Shown: in pieces, positions 16,293 through 23,709 of the stretch
Position numbering within the stretch: the first letter of the stretch is position 1
Layout of the letters: every line of letters begins with the position of its first letter
NCBI GenBank assembly: GCA_030427835.1
Contig: JAUICN010000019.1
Span: 1 to 32,627, forward strand
Direction of reading: 5' to 3'
DNA length: 32,627 nucleotides
Source: Polyangia bacterium
Lineage (GTDB): Bacteria; Myxococcota_A; Polyangia; Polyangiales; JAUICN01
Notes under the pieces: generated by a model
The model's input: the letters and a program-made list of their open reading frames with translations, nothing else
Told to the model about the DNA's origin: nothing
Databases searched by the model: none
Position numbers and translations under genes: made by a program

Positions 16293-16390
16293 CTGGCTAG
16301 GGGAGTTGCCACCTTTGGGGGCTGTGTGCTCCGGCAAAAACGGGAGAATTGTAGAAAGGGGCAGGTGTCCTAGTCGGCTCATTCCTAAAC

Positions 16391-16440
16391 GACCCAGGGT
16401 CAGATTCTGCTGATTATCTGTGCGGCGGAACGTGTGGAAT
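16391..16440 (+). repeat. 50-bp interspersed repeat, copy C
   Basis: Same element as copy B, in the same orientation, beginning GACCCAGGGTCAGATTC and ending TGGAAT. It is preceded by AAAC, so AAACGACCCAGG here also matches the arm at 47-58 near the window start. Confidence 0.85.
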
Positions 16441-16452
16441 GTTTGTTTGGGA

Positions 16453-16767
16453 TTAGAGTTCCAGACCGTTTTGAGTGCAGAGGTGTTTTAGGGTGGTGAG
16501 GAGTTCTTCGTCTTGGTTTTTGTCGCTGCGCCATTGTTGGTGTTCCGGGGCGTAGGAGAAGTGCCAGCCGCGGCCGTTGCCGGCGAGCCAGATTTGTTGG
16601 GCGGGGCCCTGGGTGTTGGCCACGACTCGCGCGCCATTGGCGAAGGTGATGGTGATGACGTCGCCGGCGGTTTCCATGTCGGCCAGGTCGGCGTCCACGT
16701 TGTCAAAGAGGTCTTCGATCTCGCGTAGGGTGGTAGAGGCGAGTTTGCGGTATTCGACGTCGTCCAT
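16453..16767 (-). CDS. cyaY: Frataxin-like iron donor protein CyaY
   Basis: The 104-residue protein has the frataxin layout: an acidic N-terminal helix (DVEYRKLASTTLREIEDLFD), the acidic ridge leading into strands with DVITITFANGARVVANTQ, and the signature QQIWLAGNGRGWHFSY in mid-protein. Role by family: iron binding and regulation of Fe-S cluster assembly on the cysteine desulfurase/scaffold complex. It starts about 62 bases after the VanW-family stop on the same strand, so they may be co-transcribed. No isc or suf genes are in the window. Confidence 0.92.
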   Translation of the reverse strand: MDDVEYRKLASTTLREIEDLFDNVDADLADMETAGDVITITFANGARVVANTQGPAQQIWLAGNGRGWHFSYAPEHQQWRSDKNQDEELLTTLKHLCTQNGLEL

Positions 16768-16829
16768 GGTCGTAGGGACCTAGGACCCGGCACTGTGCTG
16801 TGCAAGCGCTAACGGAGAGGGATGGGGGG

Positions 16830-18215
16830 CTAGCTGCCGCCCACGTGTACGATCCGTGGGGAGGCGCGGTAGCGGAGGTGGGCGTGTTCGATGTGGGTTT
16901 GGCGGTGGCCGGTGGGGCCATGCCCGTGGAAGATGCGGCGGCGGTGTACGCGGAACCCAAGGGAGCCTCTTTTTGCGACTGACTGTTTGCCCCGGGGGAG
17001 GTTCGCGTCATGCACGACTCGGGTTTCAAAGGGCAGGGCGTGGGTGACGGTACGGTCAAATCCCACTTCGGGGGGTGCGCTGGCGCCCAGGAATCGAATC
17101 CGGAGTTTGGGCCCCTCGGTGGTGGCGTGCACCAGGATGGGGTGGTCGTGGGGGTTGCGGATCTTAAGGTCCACTTCGGGCCAGACCACGGTGGCATCCA
17201 GGCCCATGGGGATGTAGCCGGCGGGGCGGGTGTGTGGGGTGTGTTCCAGCAGTTCGAGGCCCGCAAAGAAGGCGGCGGCGTGTAGGGTGCTTGCGACCTG
17301 GCAGACGCCTCCCCCCATGCCGGGCACAAGTTGCCTGTGAATGAGTACGGGGGCCGCACGGAATCCCGCTTCGCCACTTCGTGGGCCCACCTGCCGATTG
17401 AAGGACAGCACCCCGTGTGCGGGCATGATGGTTCCGTTGAGGTGTTCGGCCGCCAGGCGAATGTTGTGGGCGCGGTTGATGTGCTCACCCTCCGTACCGT
17501 GCTGACGAAAGGTGGTTTCAAAGGTTCCCATCACGTGTTGGAGGGAGAGCCCCTCGGGGATGTGGGGGCCGTCGGTGGCTTGCTGTACGTGCAGGGGGAG
17601 CACGGCACTCGGGTTGGCGGTGATCAGTGTTTGGGCGATGACCTCTTCCGATGCGGCAGCATGGATGCGGTAGCCGGACTGGGGTCGGGTGACTTGTTGC
17701 TGCTCCAGATCGATTTCAGCGCGGACCGCTGGTGTTCGTGTGGTTTGGTCAAGTCTGTGCACCCGTTGGGTGAGTTGCTGCCGATCGAGGTGTACATGCC
17801 AGTGCACTTCCCAGCCCACCAGCCGCGCTTGGAGGCTTGCGGCCATGTCAGTAAGGGGGAACCCGGAGCGCCCTACGGAAAGCAACCTGCGTTTTGTGGC
17901 AGGCACGTCCACGCGGGCGCCCAGTTCTCGCCTTGGGATGTGAACGACCTGTTGCCCCACGTGCAACGCCAGGGGCTGATCGAGCCAGGCCTGTGCTCGC
18001 TGTTCTAACTCTTCGGCCAGGGCCCGTGGTTCGCCCGTGGGTAGGGATTCCGGCACCCAGCCTGCAAGGTGCACGCCAGGGATGGGGCCCTCCTGGGTAA
18101 GGATTCCGGCCCACAATAGGGTCGGTATGCCTACTGCTGCCAATCCGAGGCTCCAGCCGCCCTGCATGAGGGAGCGAAAGCCCCGTGATTCGCGCCGCCT
18201 GCGCTGGGTTACCAC
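16830..18215 (-). CDS. VanW-family membrane-anchored protein
   Basis: The 461-residue protein has a basic N-terminus (VTQRRRRESRGFR), one membrane helix at about 24-42, then an extracytoplasmic chain. The middle (about 70-230) resembles the peptidoglycan-binding-like repeat domains preceding VanW in YoaR-type proteins. The VanW domain covers about 245-395, with NIRLAAEHLNGTIMPAHGVL, SFNRQVGPRSGEAGF, GMGGGVCQVASTLH and the DATVVWPEVDLKIRNP segment. A strand-rich tail ends IVHVGGS. VanW domains are linked to cell-wall functions, but the reaction is not established. The start ATG at 18215 is supported by the following basic residues and membrane helix. Confidence 0.9.
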   Translation of the reverse strand: MVTQRRRRESRGFRSLMQGGWSLGLAAVGIPTLLWAGILTQEGPIPGVHLAGWVPESLPTGEPRALAEELEQRAQAWLDQPLALHVGQQVVHIPRRELGARVDVPATKRRLLSVGRSGFPLTDMAASLQARLVGWEVHWHVHLDRQQLTQRVHRLDQTTRTPAVRAEIDLEQQQVTRPQSGYRIHAAASEEVIAQTLITANPSAVLPLHVQQATDGPHIPEGLSLQHVMGTFETTFRQHGTEGEHINRAHNIRLAAEHLNGTIMPAHGVLSFNRQVGPRSGEAGFRAAPVLIHRQLVPGMGGGVCQVASTLHAAAFFAGLELLEHTPHTRPAGYIPMGLDATVVWPEVDLKIRNPHDHPILVHATTEGPKLRIRFLGASAPPEVGFDRTVTHALPFETRVVHDANLPRGKQSVAKRGSLGFRVHRRRIFHGHGPTGHRQTHIEHAHLRYRASPRIVHVGGS

Positions 18216-18329
18216 CGGGCCATTGTAGATCAGGGCGGCCCTTTTTACATGGCTGGAAAAACGAACAGGTGGGTTGGTGTAGGTGATCTGCTAGGTTCGG
18301 CGCCAACGGGATTTCCCGCAGGAGCAGTC

Positions 18330-20342
18330 ATGAGTTTGTTGGTTTTGGAAAAGGGGTCGTTGCACTACGGCGACCGGGTGATCTTTGAGGACGCGGATCT
18401 GCACATTGCCGCGGGCGATCGGCTCGGGGTGATCGGGCCCAACGGTTCTGGAAAGAGCTCGCTTTTGCGTGTGTTGTCGGGTCGAGTGGCCCTGGATGCG
18501 GGGCGTATTCGGGCTTCCAAGGGGGTGCGGGTGGCGTTCCTTACCCAGGATCTGGAGGAGGGGGACGACTGCCTGCTGAGTGAGTTTGTGATGTCTGGGG
18601 TACCCGGGCGTGATGACCTGGAGGCCCTGGTTTCCCGGCTTGAGCAGGAGATCGGGGAGGCCAGTGCGGCCGAGGACATTGAGCGCACCATGGAGATCGC
18701 CGAACAGCTTTCGGATGCCCACGAGCAGTTGGCTGCGGTGGAGACAGATTACTCCCCCTACCAGGCGCGAAGTATTCTCAAGGGACTGGGTTACGCGGAG
18801 ACCGATTGGGACCGGCCCATGTCGGAGTTTAGCGGGGGCTGGCGCATGCGTGCCGTGTTGGCGGGGCTTTTGTTCCAGCGGCCCGAGGTGCTGCTGCTGG
18901 ATGAGCCCACCAACCACCTGGACATGCCTTCGGTGGCGTGGCTTTCGGGGTTCATGAAAACGCTTCCCTCGGCGGTGGTGTTGATTTCCCATGACCGGGA
19001 GTTTTTGAACGAGCAGGTGAACCGTGTGGCCTCGTTTGAACCGGAGGGCCTGCGCGATTACCAGGGCAACTACGACAAGTACTTGGTGGCCCGGGCGGAG
19101 GAGGAGGAGATCCTCGTTAACCGCGCGAAGAATGTGGCCCGGGAACGGGAAAAGGCGGAGAAGTTCATTTCGCGATTCCGTGCCCAGGCGAGCAAAGCCA
19201 AGTCCGTGCAGAGCCGTGTGAAGGCCCTGGAGAAAATGGAAAGTGTGGAGGTGTTGCAGAGCAACAAGACCATGAAGATCCAGTTCCCCCCGGTGAAACG
19301 TACCGGGGACGTGGCCATTCACGGTGAGGGCCTCAGCAAGTCCTACGGGGATCTTGAGGTGTTCAAGGACGTGGAGGTGATGGTGCGCCGGGGGCAGCGT
19401 ATTGGTATTATTGGTCCCAACGGCGCGGGTAAGACCACGTTGCTCCGGGTGTTGGCCGATGAGATTTCGGCCAACGCTGGAACGGTGGAGCTTGGGTACC
19501 ACGTGAAGCTCGGGTATTTCGCCCAGCACCACGCCGACAAGCTGGACCCCACGCGAACGGTGTACGATGAGGTGTACGGCCACAGCGAGGACGCGGGCAT
19601 GACCCGGGTGCGAACCATTCTGGGTGCGCTTTTGTTTCAGGGCGATGATGTGGACAAGTCCGTGAGTGTGCTTTCCGGTGGGGAGCGTGCGCGTGTGGCC
19701 CTGGCGAAGCTGCTTGTGGATCCAGGAAACGTGATGTTGCTTGATGAGCCCACCAACCACCTGGATTTGGCTTCCACGGAGGCCCTGGCGGAGGCCCTGA
19801 CCCAGTTTGAGGGAACGCTGTTGTTTGTGAGCCACAACCGTGCGTTTATTCGTACGCTGGCCACACATATTTGGAATGTGGAGGATGGCCGGGTGGAGGT
19901 GTACCCGGGTACCCTGGACGAATACATGACGGCCGCCCGCGCACGGTTGAGTTCGTCGTCGGATTCCACGGGTTCTTCTGGTAGTGCGGGTTCTTCTGGT
20001 GGTGCCGGCCCCTCGGGTAGTGCGGGCCCCTCGGCTAGTGCTGCGGTGGAGGAGTCTTCTGGGGACCGGCGGGAGCGGAAGCGTAGGCAACGCCGCTGGG
20101 AACAGGAGGGGGCCACATTGAAATCCAAGGTGGCCAAGATGGAGCAGCAGGTGGCCGAGCTTGAGAAGGAGCAGGCCGCCCGTTCCAAATCCCTTGAGGA
20201 TCCGGACGTTTACTCCGATGATTCCAGGCGCTACCCCCTGATTGATGCTCTGCAGGTGGGGCAAAAGCAGTTGGAGGAAACGACCGCGCAATGGATGGCC
20301 CTGCAGGAAAAGCTGGAAGCCTGGGAGGCGAGCAAGCCTTGA
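18330..20342 (+). CDS. ABC-F family ATPase (Uup/EttA group)
   Basis: This soluble tandem-ATPase has 670 residues from the ATG at 18330, chosen because AGGAG lies just upstream and MSLLVLEKGSLHYGDRVIF begins the fold; the open frame reaches back to 18249. Walker A motifs are GPNGSGKSS (36-44) and GPNGAGKTT; signatures are SGGWRMR and SGGERAR; both Walker B segments read LLLDEPTNHLD or MLLDEPTNHLD. The linker between them has the charged helix typical of ABC-F. After domain 2 comes a Gly/Ser repeat linker (about 548-571), then a Uup-like coiled-coil C-terminus rich in Lys/Glu. Such proteins act on ribosomes or on DNA recombination intermediates rather than in transport. The first signature's W is unusual but common in the Uup group. 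Confidence 0.94.
   Translation: MSLLVLEKGSLHYGDRVIFEDADLHIAAGDRLGVIGPNGSGKSSLLRVLSGRVALDAGRIRASKGVRVAFLTQDLEEGDDCLLSEFVMSGVPGRDDLEALVSRLEQEIGEASAAEDIERTMEIAEQLSDAHEQLAAVETDYSPYQARSILKGLGYAETDWDRPMSEFSGGWRMRAVLAGLLFQRPEVLLLDEPTNHLDMPSVAWLSGFMKTLPSAVVLISHDREFLNEQVNRVASFEPEGLRDYQGNYDKYLVARAEEEEILVNRAKNVAREREKAEKFISRFRAQASKAKSVQSRVKALEKMESVEVLQSNKTMKIQFPPVKRTGDVAIHGEGLSKSYGDLEVFKDVEVMVRRGQRIGIIGPNGAGKTTLLRVLADEISANAGTVELGYHVKLGYFAQHHADKLDPTRTVYDEVYGHSEDAGMTRVRTILGALLFQGDDVDKSVSVLSGGERARVALAKLLVDPGNVMLLDEPTNHLDLASTEALAEALTQFEGTLLFVSHNRAFIRTLATHIWNVEDGRVEVYPGTLDEYMTAARARLSSSSDSTGSSGSAGSSGGAGPSGSAGPSASAAVEESSGDRRERKRRQRRWEQEGATLKSKVAKMEQQVAELEKEQAARSKSLEDPDVYSDDSRRYPLIDALQVGQKQLEETTAQWMALQEKLEAWEASKP
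19971..20042 (+). repeat. 18-bp tandem repeat in ABC-F linker
   Basis: Four 18-base units (GGTTCTTCTGGTAGTGCG, then variants) encode GSSGSA, GSSGGA, GPSGSA and GPSASA between ATPase domain 2 and the coiled coil. It lengthens a flexible linker in whole six-codon steps. Confidence 0.92.
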
Positions 20343-21325
20343 CGGGGCTCCGGAGAGCCCGCGTTTCCGCCTGGCTGGCGGAGCAGACTCTTCTGGATGC
20401 GGTGGCGGTGTTGGGCCGTGGTTCCATTGCGGTGATGGCCCTCAAGGGTGTGTTGCTGCAACGTTGGATCTACGCGGATGTTTCTGAACGGGTCATGTGC
20501 GACGTGGATGTTCTGGTGCCCCCATCCCGTTTTCATGAGGCCACGGATCGCCTGGTGCGCGCGGGTTACACCCATTTCAAGCATTCGCGAAGTGGGGTGG
20601 AGGTGGCCCTGCGCAGCCCGGGGGGCTTTGTGTTGGACTTGCACCGGCACCTCTTTGAACCGGGGCGCTACCGCCTCACACCGGAATCTGTGTTTGCCCG
20701 GGCGGTGTGGGACACCGAGCTTTTTGATTCGCCGGTCATGCGACCCTGCAACGAGGACATGTTTTGCCACCTGCTTGGGAAGTTTGTGACCGATCGCCGT
20801 GCCCTGGTGGAACCGCGCCAACCTGTTCTGGGTGCGGGTGCTCCCATCGGAAACCAACCCGCGGACTACGCCGAGCACTCGGCCTGGGAGGATGGGCAAC
20901 GGTTGGACGAGCTGTTGCGGTTTGCACTGCATGTGGGTTTGGATGCCGAGGCGACTGCCGCACATGTGGAGGCCTGCGGCATGTCCCGGGCCGCACGCTA
21001 CGTATTGGGTTGGGTGGCCCGTTCCGGCCATGGTGAGAAACTAGAATCTCCGGCAAGGGAATTTTCGGGGGCCCTGGTTCGCTGCCTTTGCAATGATCCT
21101 ATGGGTGAGGTGTTGGTGGATCGATTGCACCGCACAGCTTCGCTAGGCAATCAGTCCCCGGCCTCTGTGGTTCGTGCGCACCTGTTGAACGGCAGTGTGG
21201 CCCAGGGGGCTCGCTCGCTCGGTTTCACGGTGTGGCGCAGGTTGCTTACGACCGGGGACAGGGAGCTTGGGTTCAAGCGTTTTGGGATTGCAGCACCGTC
21301 TCCCAGAGATCCGGAGTCGGCGTGA
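20339..21325 (+). CDS. NTP_transf_5-like nucleotidyltransferase
   Basis: I place the start at TTG 20339, which overlaps the ABC-F TGA (TTGA) and follows GGAGG by about 11 bases, giving 328 residues; an ATG at 20291 would lie inside the ABC-F gene. The protein shows AVMALKGVLLQRWIYAD followed by the metal-binding CDVDVLVPPSRF near residue 60, HLFEPGRYRLTP near 110, then a helical C-terminal half. This matches the uncharacterised nucleotidyltransferase group (PF14907) often found with HPr-kinase-like proteins. Substrate unknown. Its 3' end overlaps the convergent HPr-kinase-like gene by 53 bases. Confidence 0.8.
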   Translation: MTGLRRARVSAWLAEQTLLDAVAVLGRGSIAVMALKGVLLQRWIYADVSERVMCDVDVLVPPSRFHEATDRLVRAGYTHFKHSRSGVEVALRSPGGFVLDLHRHLFEPGRYRLTPESVFARAVWDTELFDSPVMRPCNEDMFCHLLGKFVTDRRALVEPRQPVLGAGAPIGNQPADYAEHSAWEDGQRLDELLRFALHVGLDAEATAAHVEACGMSRAARYVLGWVARSGHGEKLESPAREFSGALVRCLCNDPMGEVLVDRLHRTASLGNQSPASVVRAHLLNGSVAQGARSLGFTVWRRLLTTGDRELGFKRFGIAAPSPRDPESA

Positions 21326-22265
21326 ACTTGAGCTTCCGCGGGCGCAGTTGACTCACGAGCTGGGTGACGTTGTCCATGCATTGATCTGCAATGCTTGGAT
21401 GGTGGTTGACGTAGGGGCAGGCGGCCATGAGTTCGCCGAGGGCGGTGGCGGGTGTCATGGGCAAGCTCTTGCATTGGGGGGCTTGCACAAGGCGGTGCAT
21501 GGTGCGGAGTTGTACCGGGGAAGACCGTGTGGGGAGTTTCCCGAAGTCGCCGGCGAAGGGGAGGGGGAACACGTGGGGGATTCCGTCGATGGGCTGCACG
21601 AGGTTGAGTTCGTCGCTCAGTATTTCGATGCCCATGCTGTCGAGCACCCGGCAGGTGGTGCTTTTTCCTGCGCCAGAATGGCCCCAGAAAAGATGACCTT
21701 CCCCGTTGTGTACGACGGCGGCGCTGTGGAGAATGGCACCGCCGGAAGCCACGGCGCGGAAGGCCACCATGAGGCGTAGGCAGTTTTCAAAGGCACCGAG
21801 AAAGTAGGGAAGTTGATCGGGAGGAATGGCGATGCGCATTTCCCAGTGGGTGAGCTGCAGCCGCGCCGCAAAGTGGTGGCCGGAGAGTCGAAGTTCTTGC
21901 CCAGTGGGCGTGCTGTGTTGGGAGTGGCCCACCACGTAGAGCTGGCCTGCTCCGAGTGGAGGACGAAAGTGGGAGGGATTGGCCGGCTGTACGTGAATCA
22001 CGGGGTAGCGATCGGATTGGGTCTGGGATGTGATCAGGAACCCAAAACGTTTCTCCACCGCATTTCGTTGGGCGTCGGTGAGCCCGGTCCACCGGTAGGT
22101 GTCCTGGTTGATGCGTAGGGAAAGGGCGTGGGAGCCGGATGTGTTGAGTGTGTCCAGGGTGGACCAGAGCGTGTCCGGATCGGTGAGGTAGGTGTGGTGG
22201 GCTGCGGGTTGCTGTGCCGACTTTTTTTGGGCCGACTTTTCTTGTGCTGAGGTTGGGATCGTCAT
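21273..22265 (-). CDS. HPr-kinase-like protein
   Basis: The 330-residue protein has a low-complexity N-terminus (SAQEK repeats), a mixed domain to about residue 150, then a kinase-like domain: ASGGAILHSAAVV (173-185), Walker A GHSGAGKS (195-202), and LSDELNLV (216-223) as the acidic catalytic/metal segment. This is the HprK-related kinase fold without the HPr-specific N-terminal domain, so phosphorylation of HPr is unlikely; relatives occur in lasso-peptide, PqqD and polysaccharide loci. Its ATG overlaps the peptidase-like gene's stop (ATGA), and it faces the NTP_transf_5 gene. Likely an ATP-dependent kinase of a protein or metabolite made or handled by this locus (inference). Confidence 0.82.
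   Translation of the reverse strand: MTIPTSAQEKSAQKKSAQQPAAHHTYLTDPDTLWSTLDTLNTSGSHALSLRINQDTYRWTGLTDAQRNAVEKRFGFLITSQTQSDRYPVIHVQPANPSHFRPPLGAGQLYVVGHSQHSTPTGQELRLSGHHFAARLQLTHWEMRIAIPPDQLPYFLGAFENCLRLMVAFRAVASGGAILHSAAVVHNGEGHLFWGHSGAGKSTTCRVLDSMGIEILSDELNLVQPIDGIPHVFPLPFAGDFGKLPTRSSPVQLRTMHRLVQAPQCKSLPMTPATALGELMAACPYVNHHPSIADQCMDNVTQLVSQLRPRKLKFTPTPDLWETVLQSQNA
22211..22255 (-). repeat. 15-bp tandem repeat encoding SAQxK
   Basis: Three diverged 15-base units at the 5' end of the HPr-kinase-like gene encode SAQEK, SAQKK, SAQQP at residues 6-20. The family does not need this segment, so it is a lineage-specific extension. Confidence 0.85.
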
Positions 22266-22678
22266 GGTTTGAGTTGGGTTTGAACCTTGCGACGAAGTGC
22301 TGCGGTGAGCCAGCGCCCATATTGGTAGAACGCGCGCAATCTGTGATGGTACGGCACCTGGATGGGTTGCGGCCTTGTCCCCACGCGTTCAACCACATGT
22401 CCCACGATGTCCTTCAGGTGTGCAGGTGGGTCGGGGGTGGTGGTGTTGTCTGCCTGGGTGACCACGCCGATGTGGCGCCCCAGGAGGCGAAACCCAAGCA
22501 GTCGGTGGGCACTGGGCGGCCCCTTGCCCCGATCGATGATGAGAATGTCCCCTGGTAGGAGCCTTGTTTTCGGGACGACGCGTACTTTGTCGCCGTCGCG
22601 AAGCGTGGGCTCCATGCAATGGCCGCGAATACCCATCTCAAGCGGCTGCTCTTTTGCCGTGTCTCGTAGGTGCCCCAC
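22262..22678 (-). CDS. S24/S26 peptidase-like protein with Cys at the Ser position
   Basis: The 138-residue protein starts with GTG at 22678, six bases after the upstream lipoprotein's stop. It has the signal-peptidase/LexA-type core: GHCMEPTLRDGDKV (19-32), then LPGDILIID (41-49) and SAHRLLGF (56-63). The family's catalytic serine in GxSMxPT is replaced by cysteine (codon TGC at 22618-22616). The His in AHR sits where SipW/ER-type signal peptidases have theirs; no lysine dyad is obvious. It has no membrane helix, unlike true signal peptidases. The C-terminus is basic (RRKVQTQLKP). It may be a processing peptidase using Cys, or an inactive binding module. Confidence 0.8.
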   Translation of the reverse strand: MGHLRDTAKEQPLEMGIRGHCMEPTLRDGDKVRVVPKTRLLPGDILIIDRGKGPPSAHRLLGFRLLGRHIGVVTQADNTTTPDPPAHLKDIVGHVVERVGTRPQPIQVPYHHRLRAFYQYGRWLTAALRRKVQTQLKP

Positions 22679-22684
22679 AGCGTG

Positions 22685-23644
22685 TCAATCGTCGACCAGG
22701 TAGCGGGCGATGATGCCGTCGATGTCGGGGCCGTTGCTGATGAAGTCCTGGGGGAAGGGGTTGTTGGTGTCCGGGTTGGTGACCACGCCCGCGGAGGTGA
22801 GGCGCAACCAGACAAAACCTTTGGAGCGGATTTCCCGGGCTTCGGGGGAATCTGTGGGAAGCTGCTCCAGGTCGAACCCATCTCCCCCGGCGGCAGCGGG
22901 ATCAAAGGGGTCTACCGGGTGGGTGTCCCTGTTGAGTCGTACGGGCTGGGTGCCGGCGAAGCCTATCCAGTGATTGGGGTTCCTGGAGTAGGAGGTCTCT
23001 GGGGTGTGCGTGTAGTCGTGGGGGAAGGTGACCCAGGTTTGTCCATCCACGGAGAGCTCCACCACCATGGGGTCCATGAAGTGTTGTGGGTTTCCAGCGG
23101 TTCCAAATACCTCGAACCCGTTTTCAAACACCACGAAATCCACGCCGGGCCCGTTGAGTACCCGTTGCGCGCCCCAACGGAATGTAGCGCTTGGGTGCCC
23201 CGAGAGGGTGTTGTCCAGGGAGAGGACGTCGAAGGAGCCCATGGTGGATCCAGCGCCCCGTACTCCGTTGATGGCGTTGTTGTGGTTGCGGGTACCCGTG
23301 CCATTGGGCTTGGTGGTTTGAATGGTGTCTGCGTGGGTGGAGGGCTGCTCGATCATGCAGGTGTGGCTGCAGCCGTCCCCGGTGATGAGGTTGCCGTCGT
23401 CGCATTGCTCGGGTGTGCCGTTGTGTTGGGAATTGTGTTGGGGCGAATGGTCCAGCTTGCCGTTGCCGCAGGGGGGAATGCTTAGGTAGGCGTCGGCTGT
23501 GCTGGAATCGCCGTGAGATCCGTCGGCCGTCATGCCCGCATCGAGGGTCGCGGTGGAGGTGGGCGGGTTGCCCGAGCCCCCGCAGGCGGCACAGGTTGTG
23601 AGCACGAGGCTTGCGAGCAACCGTGGTGGACGTGGGTACTTCAT
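22685..23644 (-). CDS. DUF4215-containing cell-surface lipoprotein
   Basis: The 319-residue protein has a signal with candidate lipobox cysteines at 18 and 21 (TTCAAC). A Ser/Thr/Asp-rich linker is followed by a DUF4215 cysteine-rich repeat: CGNGKLD at 59-65, EQCDDGN at 79-85, and GDGCSHTC at 89-96. The remaining 200 residues match a myxobacterial/leptospiral surface-protein type, with DVLSLDNTLSGHPSATFRWG, VDFVVFENGFEVFG, HWIGFAGTQPV and ISNGPDIDGIIARYLVDD. A 12-base duplication (23421-23444) encodes QHNS-QHNG. It is the first gene of an operon with the peptidase-like and HPr-kinase-like genes, so it is a candidate substrate or product of that module. Confidence 0.87.
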   Translation of the reverse strand: MKYPRPPRLLASLVLTTCAACGGSGNPPTSTATLDAGMTADGSHGDSSTADAYLSIPPCGNGKLDHSPQHNSQHNGTPEQCDDGNLITGDGCSHTCMIEQPSTHADTIQTTKPNGTGTRNHNNAINGVRGAGSTMGSFDVLSLDNTLSGHPSATFRWGAQRVLNGPGVDFVVFENGFEVFGTAGNPQHFMDPMVVELSVDGQTWVTFPHDYTHTPETSYSRNPNHWIGFAGTQPVRLNRDTHPVDPFDPAAAGGDGFDLEQLPTDSPEAREIRSKGFVWLRLTSAGVVTNPDTNNPFPQDFISNGPDIDGIIARYLVDD

Positions 23645-23709
23645 GGAAAGGTTCGCGTACGGTAGTTCTTACTCAAGGTCAACAACCGGCGTGGTAACCT
23701 GGGTAAACC

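Larger units (their letters stand above)
16149..16452. other. Gene-free region packed with repeat elements
   Basis: No gene is supported across these 304 bases. They hold three GACCCAGGGTC cores (16185-16195, 16243-16253, 16391-16401), two 50-base direct repeats and a TCTGCGCGGCAGAATTT segment (16211-16227) whose GCAGAATTT pairs perfectly with AAATTCTGC at 16254-16262. The repeats lie between convergent genes (Nudix and CyaY), a typical position for REP-like elements. Confidence 0.7.

Noticed and set aside
16185-16440. CRISPR array
   Set aside because: Only two long copies with a 98-base gap, no regular spacers and no cas genes.
18222-18245. Terminator after AGGGCGGCCCTTTTT near 18.23 kb
   Set aside because: The palindrome leaves a one-base loop, so it cannot form a normal hairpin; a T-run alone is not enough.
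18291-20291. A 666-codon minus-strand open frame opposite the ABC-F gene
   Set aside because: Antisense shadow; the + strand frame has complete ABC-F motifs and the minus frame has no recognisable domain.
21195-23485. Long + strand frames opposite the HPr-kinase-like and surface lipoprotein genes
   Set aside because: They are Gly/Val-rich skew shadows; the minus strand carries Walker A, lipobox and DUF4215 motifs with tight gene spacing.
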